Part shown: piece after piece, positions 52,407-60,827 of the stretch
Position numbering within the stretch: the first letter of the stretch is position 1
Layout of the letters: every line of letters begins with the position of its first letter
NCBI GenBank assembly: GCA_019415945.1
Contig: DXYF01000006.1
Coordinates: 1-64,000 of the forward strand
Origin: Clostridiales bacterium
GTDB lineage: Bacteria; Bacillota; Clostridia; Oscillospirales; Acutalibacteraceae
DNA: 64,000 nucleotides
Direction of reading: 5' to 3'
Made by a program: the position numbers and the translations under genes
The notes under the pieces: model-generated
What the model was told of the DNA's origin: nothing
What the model saw: the letters and a program-made list of their open reading frames with translations, nothing else
The model's database searches: none

Positions 52407-52539
52407 ATTTCCTCCGTGCAACATTTATCCATAATAAACAAACATAATTACATAGATTATTAGCTATTTTATGTTTATACTTATACTAATATACAACATA
52501 TTTACTGTTTTTTCAACTTTTTTCAAAGGGGAAGTTTGT

Positions 52540-53379
52540 ATGAATTACAAATACGAAATAATAAATTATGACAAAAATTTACCTGCAAAAATTATGTATC
52601 TTAATTTATCGTCCGATACTCACAAAACAGAGCTTCACTGGCACCGTGAGCCGGAAATAATTTATGTTGTTTCGGGAGAAGCCGAATGTCCACAAAACGG
52701 AACAATGCAAACCGTGAGCGAAGGTGACTTTATCTTCTTCAACAGCGAGGATGTCCACCTTGTACGCCCTGTTAAAGGCTCAACTGCAAAGCTTGTGTGC
52801 ATACAGCTTTCCTTTGAATACATGAGAATGTTCTGCAAGCCGATTGACAGCATAATTTTTGATGTTAACAGCAGACCTCAGGCAAAGCCTGCAATTATTG
52901 AGGTGCTCAAACAAATTTCCGAAATCGACCCCGGACACGATGAATATTCGCCTTTGCTTCAAATTTCATATGTAAACAAGATTTATTATTTACTGATGAA
53001 ATACTGTATATGCTTTAGGCGTGCGTCAAACTCCGTAATTATTCCAAAGAGAGATTTTTCTTACGCAAAAACAGCTATTGCATATATAAACGAAAATTTC
53101 AAGCGTGAGATTCCTCTTGATGAAATCTCATCGGTGGTAAATCTTTCGCCGTCGTATTTTTCCAAATACTTTAAGAATGTCACTCAGGTAAGCTTCTCGG
53201 AGTATCTTGCAAACCTTCGTCTTGAAAACGCAATTCAGGATATGCTCAGCAAAAACTCCACCGTTTCGGCAGCCGCAATAGAAAACGGCTTTGCAAATGT
53301 TAAGTCATTTATTACCCAGTGCAAAAAGATTTACGGCTGTACACCCGCTCAGTACAAAAAGAAGATTTTAAACAGATAA
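52540..53379 (+). CDS. AraC family transcriptional regulator
   Basis: A 279-residue regulator; start ATG 52540 after AAAGGGGAAG, 133 bases from the divergent AraC start. The N-terminal cupin domain reads ELHWHREPEIIYVVSGEAEC (His residues of a cupin core) and GDFIFFNSEDVHLVRPV. The C-terminal DNA-binding part: IPLDEISSVVNLSPSYFSKY and VSAAAIENGFANVKSFITQ, ending GCTPAQYKK. No obvious target is adjacent apart from the divergent regulator. It was likely derived from the same broad AraC expansion as the two other copies in this window. Confidence 0.9.
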   Translation: MNYKYEIINYDKNLPAKIMYLNLSSDTHKTELHWHREPEIIYVVSGEAECPQNGTMQTVSEGDFIFFNSEDVHLVRPVKGSTAKLVCIQLSFEYMRMFCKPIDSIIFDVNSRPQAKPAIIEVLKQISEIDPGHDEYSPLLQISYVNKIYYLLMKYCICFRRASNSVIIPKRDFSYAKTAIAYINENFKREIPLDEISSVVNLSPSYFSKYFKNVTQVSFSEYLANLRLENAIQDMLSKNSTVSAAAIENGFANVKSFITQCKKIYGCTPAQYKKKILNR

Positions 53380-53613
53380 ATATGTATGCTTTTATACCGT
53401 CTCTTTGTCAGCAGAAGGGGTAAACCCGAAAACAATAAATTAAATATTTAACTTAAAAGAGACAGTAACAAACAGCAGTGTTTATATGTCTTGACTATAA
53501 TACAAAATTGATAATGCTATAAAAATTAACAACAATCGCACATTTAAAATAATACGGATTATTCCGTTTATATTTTGTATGAATTAAATTGTTATTTACT
53601 CGATAAAACAGCG
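53380..53613. other. AT-rich intergenic stretch, no gene seen
   Basis: No open frame with a ribosome binding site, no promoter pair and no structured element was recognised before the terminator at 53614. Confidence 0.4.
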
Positions 53614-53645
53614 AAAAACGCCGCAGGAACTCTGCGGCGTTTTTG
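53614..53645. terminator. Bidirectional terminator
   Basis: AAAACGCCGCAG pairs with CTGCGGCGTTTT around GAACT, with T-rich tails on both strands; it can end the AraC transcript from the left. Confidence 0.8.
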
Positions 53646-53691
53646 AGTAGGCAAACAACTTCGTTAGGTAAACAATTTTAAAATACAAAAA

Positions 53692-53720
53692 ATTCGGCAA
53701 GCGTTATGCTCACCGAATTA
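53692..53720 (-). terminator. Terminator of the DUF6465-like gene
   Basis: AATTCGG pairs with CCGAATT, with an inner AGC/GCT pairing, and a T6 run follows on the minus strand, about 35 bases after the stop. Confidence 0.65.
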
Positions 53721-53754
53721 ATAAGTCGTATGTTATCTAACGCCGACAAGCGAG

Positions 53755-54150
53755 TCAACAGAAAAATACATCCATTTCTTTTTCTTCGCCGTCTGCAACA
53801 AAGTATGCCTTGCTTTCCTCGGGCTTGAGGTAAACTGAAATGTTCTTTGCGTCTTTGCCGAGTGTAAGCTTTATATTTTTTATAACCTCGTCAACAGAAA
53901 CCTGTACTCCGCCGAATTCAACAAAGAAATTTACCTTTGTTTCAACAGCAGTTGCATCAGGTTTCTTGGGAGCAGCCTTTTTGGGAGCGACTTTCTTAGG
54001 AGCTGCCTTTTTTGCGGGAGCTTTTTTTGCAGGAGCCTTTTTAGCAGCAGTTTCCTCGGTTTTAGCAGCGGTCTTTGCAGCAGGAGCTGTTTTTACCGCA
54101 GTTTCATTTTCGGCTGTTGTTTTTGCAGCAGCTTTTTTTGTTGTTGCCAT
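53755..54150 (-). CDS. DUF6465-like protein with histone H1-like Lys/Ala/Pro tail
   Basis: A 131-residue protein in two parts. Residues 1-65 are a low-complexity Ala/Lys/Pro/Thr tail with repeated KKAPAK and PKKA units (APKKVAPKKAAPKK), like histone H1 or HU-tail extensions. Residues 66-131 form a small domain (VNFFVEFGGVQVSVDEVIKN, later ISVYLKPEESKAYFVADGEE) found in the DUF6465 group. It resembles nucleoid-associated proteins in its tail, so nonspecific nucleic-acid binding is plausible; the domain's role is unknown. It has a perfect consensus promoter, which suggests high expression. Confidence 0.8.
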   Translation of the reverse strand: MATTKKAAAKTTAENETAVKTAPAAKTAAKTEETAAKKAPAKKAPAKKAAPKKVAPKKAAPKKPDATAVETKVNFFVEFGGVQVSVDEVIKNIKLTLGKDAKNISVYLKPEESKAYFVADGEEKEMDVFFC

Positions 54151-54216
54151 AATAAAATCCTTCTTTCAAATATTATGATTTTATGTGTAAATAAATATAG
54201 CTTATGCCGTAAAATA

Positions 54217-54245
54217 ATTATACATTTTGAGAAAATAATTGTCAA
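54217..54245 (-). promoter_or_regulatory. Consensus promoter of the DUF6465-like gene
   Basis: TTGACA (54245-54240) and TATAAT (54222-54217) with 17-base spacing on the minus strand; both boxes match the sigma-A consensus in all positions. Confidence 0.8.
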
Positions 54246-54377
54246 CAAATGTTATTAATTTTCGGCAGTTGCAACATATTTTTGTTTTAATAAATAAACG
54301 GTTGGTTAAAATGCACTACAAAAGCAATGATATTTTGTGCAAAATGTCGCTGTGTGTAGAATTGTATTGTCGAATAA

Positions 54378-54406
54378 TTGAAAACCCGCTGATACTGTGC
54401 TACAAT
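54378..54406 (+). promoter_or_regulatory. Promoter of the AEC transporter gene
   Basis: TTGAAA (54378-54383) and TACAAT (54401-54406), 17-base spacing, 69 bases before the ATG at 54475. Confidence 0.6.
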
Positions 54407-54474
54407 TATCGAGTGATTTCAGATTACGGAAGAAAATCTGGTTACAATATACTTTTTGATTGGAAGTCTTATAA

Positions 54475-55398
54475 ATGGCAGAAAATTTCATAATGATAAC
54501 GCAGCAGGTACTTGTGCTTTTTGTGCTTATAGCAGTCGGATTTTTTTGCGGGAAAAAAGGCATTTTAAACGACCTTTCATCACGCCGTATTACCGATATA
54601 GTTTTATATGTTGTTACTCCGTGCGTTATGATTACGGCGTTTCAAAGAGAATTCAGCTTTGAGCTGGTGGGAAAGATAATAACTGCAACAGTGTGTGCCG
54701 CACTCATACTTGCAGGGTCAATTTTAGTATCTGTTCTTGTTTTTCGCAACAAAGATGAAAGCAGGAGAAAAGTTTTGCAGTTTTCCGTTATTTTTTCAAA
54801 CTGCGGATTTATGTCTTTGCCGCTTCAAAAAGCGATTTTAGGCGATGACGGCTGGTTCTACGGTTCTGTTTTTGTTGCCGTGTTCAATATTTTTGTGTGG
54901 ACATACGGTCTTGTGAGTATGAGCGGCGACAGAAAGCAGCTTTCTTTAAAAAAGCTCGCTTTTAATCCGGGCATATTCGGAGTTGTGGTTGCAATAATAC
55001 TTTTTGTCTGCAAAATAAATTTACCCTATATCATAAGCCAGCCTATAGCATATCTTTCGGACTTAAACACGCCGCTGCCTATGCTGATAATAGGATTTTA
55101 TCTGTCAAAGGCAGATTTTAAAAAAGCTTTCACCGATATGGGTATTTATGCCGCTGTAGCCGTAAGACTTCTTGTGATTCCGGTTATTTCGGCGATTGTG
55201 ATGTCGCTGTTTAGGATTGATTCAACTATTATAGTAGCGTTTATAATTGCAAGCTCTGCCCCTACTGCCGCAACGACAACAATGTTTGCGGCTAAATTCT
55301 CCCGAGATGTCGATTTGTCTGTAGGCGTTGTTGCATCGACTACTGTTGTGTCCGTAATTACCATGCCTCTGGTCGTCGCATTTTCTCAAATGCTTTAG
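54475..55398 (+). CDS. AEC family transporter (auxin efflux carrier-like)
   Basis: A 307-residue membrane protein with ten helices in two halves, of the auxin efflux carrier-like family. Seen: VLFVLIAVGFFCGKKGILND (helix 1 and the loop with Gly-Lys-Lys) and IFSNCGFMSLPLQKAILGDD (the helix 4 N-x-x-F-x-x-x-P type element), then SDLNTPLPMLIIGFYLSKAD, and ASSAPTAATTTMFAAKFSRD near the end. Bacterial members export organic acids such as malate or malonate. It is followed after 36 bases by the WYL regulator gene, so they may be cotranscribed. Confidence 0.9.
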   Translation: MAENFIMITQQVLVLFVLIAVGFFCGKKGILNDLSSRRITDIVLYVVTPCVMITAFQREFSFELVGKIITATVCAALILAGSILVSVLVFRNKDESRRKVLQFSVIFSNCGFMSLPLQKAILGDDGWFYGSVFVAVFNIFVWTYGLVSMSGDRKQLSLKKLAFNPGIFGVVVAIILFVCKINLPYIISQPIAYLSDLNTPLPMLIIGFYLSKADFKKAFTDMGIYAAVAVRLLVIPVISAIVMSLFRIDSTIIVAFIIASSAPTAATTTMFAAKFSRDVDLSVGVVASTTVVSVITMPLVVAFSQML

Positions 55399-55434
55399 TT
55401 AAAAAACCTGTGTAAATTCAAAGGTGGGATTGTT

Positions 55435-56442
55435 ATGGCGAAAAGCTCAATGCAAAAGCAAAAGCTGTTGTATCTTCAAAAAATTATGCTTGAAAAAACC
55501 GATGAAAATCACGGGCTTACTGCAAATGAAATTAAACAGCAGCTTGAGTCCTACGGCATAAAAACCGAACGCAAGAGTCTTTATGATGATTTAAAAATTC
55601 TTGAAACTTTCGGCATTGATATTTGCCGAACACGCACAACGACCGTAAAATATTATGTAGGCAGCCGTGACTTTGAGATGCCGGAGCTGAAACTGCTTGT
55701 TGACGCAATACAAAGCTCAAAATTCATCACGCAAAAAAAGAGTATTTCGCTTATCAAAAAGCTTTCGCATCTTGTAAGTGAAAACGAGGCGAGTCAGCTT
55801 CAAAGGCAGGTTTATGTTTCAAACCGAGTAAAAAATATAAACGAAAAAATTTACTATAATGTCGACACGCTTCACAATGCAATTTCCCGTGACAGCCAGG
55901 TTACCTTTAAATACTGTAGGTGGGAAACCGATTTTTCCGGCGTTAAAAAAATCAAATGGGCTGAGCGCAAAGACGGTGAGTTGTACTCGGTGTCGCCTTG
56001 GGCTCTTTGCTGGGACGATGAAAACTACTATTTAATTGCATATGACAGCGAAGCTCAGATGATTAAACATTACAGAGTTGATAAAATGGAGTCAATATCA
56101 ATTACTCAAAACGGGCGTGACGGCAAAAAATGTTTTGAACGCTTTGATTTAGCGGGATATGCCAAAAGCGTGTTTTCCATGTTTGGGGGAATACAGGCAG
56201 ATGTGACGCTTTCAGTTGATAACAGTCTTGTGGGGGTAATAGTTGACAGGTTCGGAAGCGATGTTATTATTTCGCGGGAGAGCGACACAAGCTTTACCGT
56301 GACCGTCAGTGTTGTGCTCAGCCCACAGTTTTATGCTTGGGTATTCGGACTTGGCGGAGGAATAAGGATACTCTCTCCGAAACTTGCAGTTGATGAATAC
56401 AAAGCAAAACTCAGTGAAAGTTTTGCTCGTTATTTCGGATGA
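55435..56442 (+). CDS. WYL domain-containing HTH transcriptional regulator
   Basis: A 335-residue protein. The N-terminal winged helix (about 10-80) reads YLQKIMLEKTDENHGLTANE, then IKTERKSLYDDLKILETFGI. The middle WYL domain (about 145-215) has VSPWALCWDDENYYLIAYD, the W-Y-L-like pattern, and the C-terminal WCX-type domain ends with GIRILSPKLAVDEYKAKLSE. Such regulators bind single-stranded or cyclic nucleotides and control stress, defence or metabolic genes. It follows the AEC transporter gene; no defence genes lie around it. Confidence 0.9.
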   Translation: MAKSSMQKQKLLYLQKIMLEKTDENHGLTANEIKQQLESYGIKTERKSLYDDLKILETFGIDICRTRTTTVKYYVGSRDFEMPELKLLVDAIQSSKFITQKKSISLIKKLSHLVSENEASQLQRQVYVSNRVKNINEKIYYNVDTLHNAISRDSQVTFKYCRWETDFSGVKKIKWAERKDGELYSVSPWALCWDDENYYLIAYDSEAQMIKHYRVDKMESISITQNGRDGKKCFERFDLAGYAKSVFSMFGGIQADVTLSVDNSLVGVIVDRFGSDVIISRESDTSFTVTVSVVLSPQFYAWVFGLGGGIRILSPKLAVDEYKAKLSESFARYFG

Positions 56443-56657
56443 CTGCGTTTTATAATTGGGAACAAATGACAAGATTTAATAAAATGTCAATTTATTGCCA
56501 TAATTAACATTTATAAAACAGGTTATAATAAGATAAAATCTATAAATAATAAATGCGGTATATATTACTCTTTAACAAATAATGGTAAAATCGATATATT
56601 AAAATTTTTATTTTTTTGTGAATTATATGTTAATTTTATTATCTTATTAATATTTTA
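56443..56657. other. Very AT-rich intergenic region without gene
   Basis: Only AT-rich, stop-filled sequence is seen before the promoter at 56658. Confidence 0.4.
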
Positions 56658-56686
56658 TTGACAAAATGTTTTAGTTTATTTATTAT
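56658..56686 (+). promoter_or_regulatory. Promoter of the third AraC-type regulator
   Basis: TTGACA (56658-56663) and TATTAT (56681-56686) with 17-base spacing, 62 bases before the ATG at 56749. Since the -10 box overlaps the first in-frame ATG area (56692), the later start is favoured. Confidence 0.75.
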
Positions 56687-56748
56687 GATAGATGAAAACA
56701 ATGCAAAATATCATTATTATTTCATTGAGTTTTATATGGGGTGTTATT

Positions 56749-57606
56749 ATGGATTTCGACTTTTTGCGTTCTGTGTCGGGGTCGAGTGCTGCATTTAGGG
56801 TAGTTTGCGGAGAAATGGTGCTTGATGACAGGTGGAATGTTCACTGTGAGGTTACTTTGGCAACTGTCAGAGTAGGCACGATGATGATTGAAACAACATC
56901 GGGAATATACAGCCTTAAACAGGGCGATATTTATGTTATTGCTCCGAACCAAAAGTACAGGCTTTTTGATTATAACAAAGCCGTTGTTGATGTTATCCTT
57001 CTTAACCTTTCAAATCCTGCATCGCTTACGCAGGAATATATACCGCAAAATCTTATAAGAGGGCTTACAACGGGTAATTGTACTCATTTTGCAAAGATTT
57101 CTCCCGAGGATCTTTTTTATGCCGATATGATTGACGCATTTAGGATTGTCACAAAAGCCGAGAATGAAAGATTTGACTTTTTCCAGTTGCTTGTGCACGG
57201 AAAAATGTATGAAATTTTTTATATGCTTTTTGCAAACAAATATATTGAGATTTACGATGTTGAGTCGCAGGGCAAGAAGTATCGTGCCTTACGCAGAATC
57301 ACTGAGTACATCAACGAGCATTTCTGTGAGAATATATCGCTTGAAACGATTGCAAATACAACAGGTTTGAGCCGTTACTATGTATCGCACCTGTTTAAAG
57401 ACCTTTTGAACACTACATTTGTAAATTATGTTAACGAGCTCCGCCTTTCAAGGGCGGCTACTCTGCTTACAACAACTGATACGCCTGTGATTGAAATTGC
57501 AGGTTTGTCGGGATTTAATAATATTTCAAACTTTAACAGAGCGTTTAAAATGTATTTTGACACAACTCCGTCAAAATACAGAAAAGCCGAACGCCAGAAA
57601 TTCTGA
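56749..57606 (+). CDS. AraC family transcriptional regulator
   Basis: A 285-residue regulator. The start is ATG 56749, after GGGGTG; the upstream ATG at 56692 falls near the transcription start. The N-terminal sensor part has VRVGTMMIETTSGIYSLKQG and DIYVIAPNQKYRLFDYN, cupin-like. DNA-binding part: ISLETIANTTGLSRYYVSHL and VIEIAGLSGFNNISNFNRAF, ending DTTPSKYRKAE. It stands alone behind a strong promoter; the terminator-like stem at 57693 follows. Target genes are not evident. Confidence 0.9.
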   Translation: MDFDFLRSVSGSSAAFRVVCGEMVLDDRWNVHCEVTLATVRVGTMMIETTSGIYSLKQGDIYVIAPNQKYRLFDYNKAVVDVILLNLSNPASLTQEYIPQNLIRGLTTGNCTHFAKISPEDLFYADMIDAFRIVTKAENERFDFFQLLVHGKMYEIFYMLFANKYIEIYDVESQGKKYRALRRITEYINEHFCENISLETIANTTGLSRYYVSHLFKDLLNTTFVNYVNELRLSRAATLLTTTDTPVIEIAGLSGFNNISNFNRAFKMYFDTTPSKYRKAERQKF

Positions 57607-57692
57607 TGCAGACTCTACTGTTTCGGCAGAGTTGTTTAGAATATTCCGGCTTTTAATGCCGTATTAAATCTTAAAAAATAAAAAATAAATTT

Positions 57693-57716
57693 AGGGCGGA
57701 CTTAAATCCGCCCTCT
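57693..57716. terminator. Terminator after the AraC-type gene
   Basis: AGGGCGGA (57693-57700) pairs with TCCGCCCT (57707-57714). The T-run is weak on the plus strand but good on the minus strand. Confidence 0.6.
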
Positions 57717-58022
57717 TAAATTGTAAATAAAAATATTCTTGGAAATAGATAGTTTAAAATACTGATCAATAACGATTTCAGGATTTTCTTTTTGGAATCT
57801 TTACAAAACTTTGATGCGGATAAATTCGCCGAAATACTGCTTTTTTCGATAAAAAGCATGCCTGTGATTGTGCGATGTTACTTAATTTTATCGCTTGATT
57901 TCTGTTATACTGCGAATAGAATTACGGTAAAAAATGTGATATAATACAATAGTGTGCTTAACAGTTGGGACTGTTATGTCTGCCCAAAAAGCACAATTAC
58001 GATAAAATAAAGGTGAGTTGAT
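57717..58022 (+). other. Leader region of the SleB-type gene, no other gene
   Basis: A TATAAT box at 57940-57945 lies about 80 bases before the TTG start, with only a poor -35 element. A stretch of about 50 codons (57784-57945) is open but has no ribosome binding site, so I do not call it a gene. Confidence 0.4.
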
Positions 58023-58808
58023 TTGAAAAATTTTTTTGACAAAAGAATTAACACGATTTTGTCTGTCTTGCTCGTAATCATCTCGGTTTTTGTTGTTGTT
58101 CAGACTGTTTTTGCAAGCAGTACACTGAAAGCCGGAGAAAGCGAACAGACAGCAATGGCGTCCAATATTAATCCGAGAATAGATGAGATTGCGGCAGGGG
58201 AAGGCATTGTGCTTACAACAACCGAGCCTGTAGAAACAACTCAAAAAACCACCAAAGCAAAAACCACTACAGCACCGTCAACTAAGGCATCAAAGGCGAC
58301 TACCGAGCCTTCGACAACGCAGGAGGCAACAATACCGTTTGCAACGGCAATTCCTGCCGAAACACCTGCTGATTACAATGCACAGTGGAATGCTGGTTAT
58401 CTTGTGGCTATAGATAATCCCGACACGACATACGAATGCGGTCAGGTAACTCTTTGTGATGAAGACAGAGATTTGCTTGAGCGGCTGTGTATGGGAGAAT
58501 TCGGCTCAGGCGGATTTGTGGGAGCTTCGCTGATTGCTCAGGCTGTAAAAAATGCGATGTGTTTTGACGGTTACACGAGCGTTGCCTCTGTTATTGAAGA
58601 TTGCAAATATACGGGCCGCACGGATTTGGAACCGAATGACGCCTGCGTTCAAGCGGTAAAATACATTTTTGACGAAAACCACGATGCAGTTCAGCACAGG
58701 ATTATGTATATGTATAATCCAAATCTTGTTCAAAGTGCATTTCACGAAAGTCAAAATTATATACTCACATATCAGGAAGTAAGATTTTTTGACCGATGGG
58801 AATATTGA
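58023..58808 (+). CDS. SleB-type cell wall hydrolase with Thr-rich linker
   Basis: A 261-residue protein with TTG start 58023 after AAAGGTGAG. N-terminal signal or anchor (NTILSVLLVIISVFVVVQTV), then a Thr/Ala/Pro-rich linker (about 60-118; TTTEPVETTQKTTKAKTT), then a C-terminal hydrolase_2 (SleB/CwlJ) domain: LERLCMGEFGSGGFVGASLI with the catalytic Glu of the ExxxxG..G pattern, GRTDLEPNDACVQAVKYIF and FHESQNY. SleB-type enzymes cleave peptidoglycan in spore cortex or during growth. The linker suggests extension through the wall. Confidence 0.88.
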   Translation: MKNFFDKRINTILSVLLVIISVFVVVQTVFASSTLKAGESEQTAMASNINPRIDEIAAGEGIVLTTTEPVETTQKTTKAKTTTAPSTKASKATTEPSTTQEATIPFATAIPAETPADYNAQWNAGYLVAIDNPDTTYECGQVTLCDEDRDLLERLCMGEFGSGGFVGASLIAQAVKNAMCFDGYTSVASVIEDCKYTGRTDLEPNDACVQAVKYIFDENHDAVQHRIMYMYNPNLVQSAFHESQNYILTYQEVRFFDRWEY

Positions 58809-58816
58809 TATATAAA

Positions 58817-58851
58817 ACGGGGACGCAAAATTGCGTCCCCGTTATTTTTTT
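58817..58851. terminator. Bidirectional terminator between SleB-type and dockerin genes
   Basis: ACGGGGACGCAA pairs with TTGCGTCCCCGT; the T-run follows on the plus strand. Confidence 0.85.
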
Positions 58852-58870
58852 GCACTTTGTCAATGTCCGT

Positions 58871-60667
58871 TTATAAACCTGCAACCATACGCTGAATCTC
58901 TGATGCGTCCGAAACATTTACCCTGCCGTTTTGGTCAACATCGGCGAGCAGCAGTTGTTCGTCTGTAAAATCTGCGAGATCCACATTATATTTTAAAATT
59001 TCGGTTGAGTCTTTAACATCGACCTTGCCGTCAAAATTCACATCGCCGAGATTGTACTTAGGTTCCGTCACAACAAACTCAATAGAATTGTTTTCAGCAT
59101 AAAGCTGTGCGGCACTGCCGCTTTCGCCGTAGATCACAAGACTGCCGTAATTATTCACAAGCGGAGGTGAAAAGGTGTTTATCTCAAAACGGTCCTGAGA
59201 AGCCGTACCCGCGATATTGCGTTTCGGGGCGTCTTTTATGATGAGTATTTTCTGATTGTCACAGTCTAAAATTTCATATTTGCAGCCTGAAAAATAGGAT
59301 TTTACAAATGCCTTGTACTCCAAATCCGACACATTGTTGAAGAATATCGGCTTCACGAATATGTCTGTCGTAAACCTGTCGTTTTCAAAGTAAATCTTTT
59401 TGTAGAGGTCGTATTGTACGCCGCCGGGCAGTTTGATGTCTATGAAAATCACCGATTCGTCAAATGCCGCTTTTTCTAATTCTGCAATAGATGCTTCTAT
59501 GCACATATTGCCCATTTCATCGTATGTATAATTTGTTCTTCCGCCAAAATATTTGTTGCTTATATATTGGCAGTTTTCTTTAGCATCTTCGCTTACAGAC
59601 GGGAACATACTTATCTCCGCCGTAACTTTATCCTTGCCGCTAAACGATAAAAAATCATAAATTTCATCAGTTATACAGCTGCGTTTCTTTGTGTATTCGG
59701 GATAAATGGCAATGTTGTAATTAACATCCTTCATCGAATATATTTGAGCTTTTGTAATTGTGGCATAAGCCGTCTTTTCCTCGGGATCATACTCATAGTC
59801 AGTACAGTCAGGGAAATATTTTCTCATAAGTTTTATACTTTGCGTATCAGCCAAGCTTTCAAAAAACTCAATTCGTACTGTGAATTTTTCATCCCCTTTT
59901 GCGGCGGCAAGCTGCCAGGACAGTCTTGTCTGTACCACATTGTCGGGAATCATATGGTTGTCACCGTCAGAGAATAAGTCAATACAGTAACCGAAAGCGT
60001 ACTTCCCTATCTGCGTAACGGTACTCGGAATTGCTGCCGAGGCGGGATGCTCTCCGCTTAAAAAAGCGTAGTCCGCTATGGCGGTCACCGTCTTGTTATG
60101 CAATGTTTCGGGTATAACAATTTCACGAGGCTCATAACCCGATTCTTGAATAGGCCTCGTCAGGTGATTGATGACAGTAAGCGTATCGTCCGCATTTGTT
60201 TTATAAACAATGTAATCATTGCAGAAAACCTCGGGACATTCATAGTCGTCGGGATAATTTACCCTGTATTCGCAGGTTATACTGTTTTCGCCGGGGGCAT
60301 ATACCATTATGCTTATAAAATCGGAAATATATTGAGTCACTGAAATGAAGAACCCCATATTGTAGTCTGCTGTAACGATAGCGGCACAAACACTTTTACC
60401 GAGCGACTCCCGTTTATCTTCGGTTGCCGACTCATAAATGCAGTCGCTTTTAACTTCATATGTCTGAGAAGTGCCGTCGGAGTAATTCATTTTGACTTTT
60501 ATGCCGTAAATAAGATTTTCGGGAGTTTTGTCGAGTATATCATCCGGAACAGAAACAACCTCAACAGATGTGACGGTAATTTCGGCAGCCGAAGCAGATA
60601 TTACCGTCAAACACGAAAACGCCGTAATAACAGCCAAAAAGACTGACAATATTTTTAGTTTCTTCAT
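58871..60667 (-). CDS. Secreted dockerin type I protein with LRR_5-like segment
   Basis: A 598-residue secreted protein; start ATG 60667 after AAAGGAGAG. Signal peptide: KKLKILSVFLAVITAFSCLT then ASA-A cleavage site. The N-terminal region contains a Big-like strand pattern and, about residues 170-225, BspA-type leucine-rich repeats (REIVIPETLHNKTVTAIADY, then IPSTVTQIGKYAFGYC). The middle part (about 250-520) has two similar repeats with RKYFPDCTDYEYDPEE and NKYFGGRTNYTYDEM, a domain I do not recognise. The C-terminus is a type I dockerin of two calcium loops: DVNFDGKVDVKDSTEILKYN and DVDQNGRVNVSDASEIQRMV. It would dock onto a cohesin scaffold on the cell surface. No cohesin is seen in the window. 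Confidence 0.88.
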   Translation of the reverse strand: MKKLKILSVFLAVITAFSCLTVISASAAEITVTSVEVVSVPDDILDKTPENLIYGIKVKMNYSDGTSQTYEVKSDCIYESATEDKRESLGKSVCAAIVTADYNMGFFISVTQYISDFISIMVYAPGENSITCEYRVNYPDDYECPEVFCNDYIVYKTNADDTLTVINHLTRPIQESGYEPREIVIPETLHNKTVTAIADYAFLSGEHPASAAIPSTVTQIGKYAFGYCIDLFSDGDNHMIPDNVVQTRLSWQLAAAKGDEKFTVRIEFFESLADTQSIKLMRKYFPDCTDYEYDPEEKTAYATITKAQIYSMKDVNYNIAIYPEYTKKRSCITDEIYDFLSFSGKDKVTAEISMFPSVSEDAKENCQYISNKYFGGRTNYTYDEMGNMCIEASIAELEKAAFDESVIFIDIKLPGGVQYDLYKKIYFENDRFTTDIFVKPIFFNNVSDLEYKAFVKSYFSGCKYEILDCDNQKILIIKDAPKRNIAGTASQDRFEINTFSPPLVNNYGSLVIYGESGSAAQLYAENNSIEFVVTEPKYNLGDVNFDGKVDVKDSTEILKYNVDLADFTDEQLLLADVDQNGRVNVSDASEIQRMVAGL

Positions 60668-60693
60668 ATTAACTCTCCTTTGCTTTGTAATTG

Positions 60694-60743
60694 TTGTATT
60701 ATTGATACAATACAATAATACAATTTTTGGAAGGAAAAGTCAA
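60694..60743 (-). promoter_or_regulatory. Promoter of the dockerin gene overlapped by an 11-base perfect inverted repeat
   Basis: TTGACT (60743-60738) and TATTAT (60720-60715) are 17 bases apart on the minus strand. A perfect inverted repeat, TTGTATTATTG (60694-60704) and CAATAATACAA (60713-60723), covers the -10 box and start site, the classical position of a repressor operator. Confidence 0.7.
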
Positions 60744-60827
60744 TATTATTTTGCGTAAATTATAAAATATTTTATATGATTTGTATATTTGAATTAAAAC
60801 AAAGAGACTCCAAAGCGACAATATAAA

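Noticed and set aside
57784..57945. Small plus-strand gene of about 50 codons starting near a TTG
   Set aside because: No ribosome binding site, promoter overlap at its end and no recognisable product.
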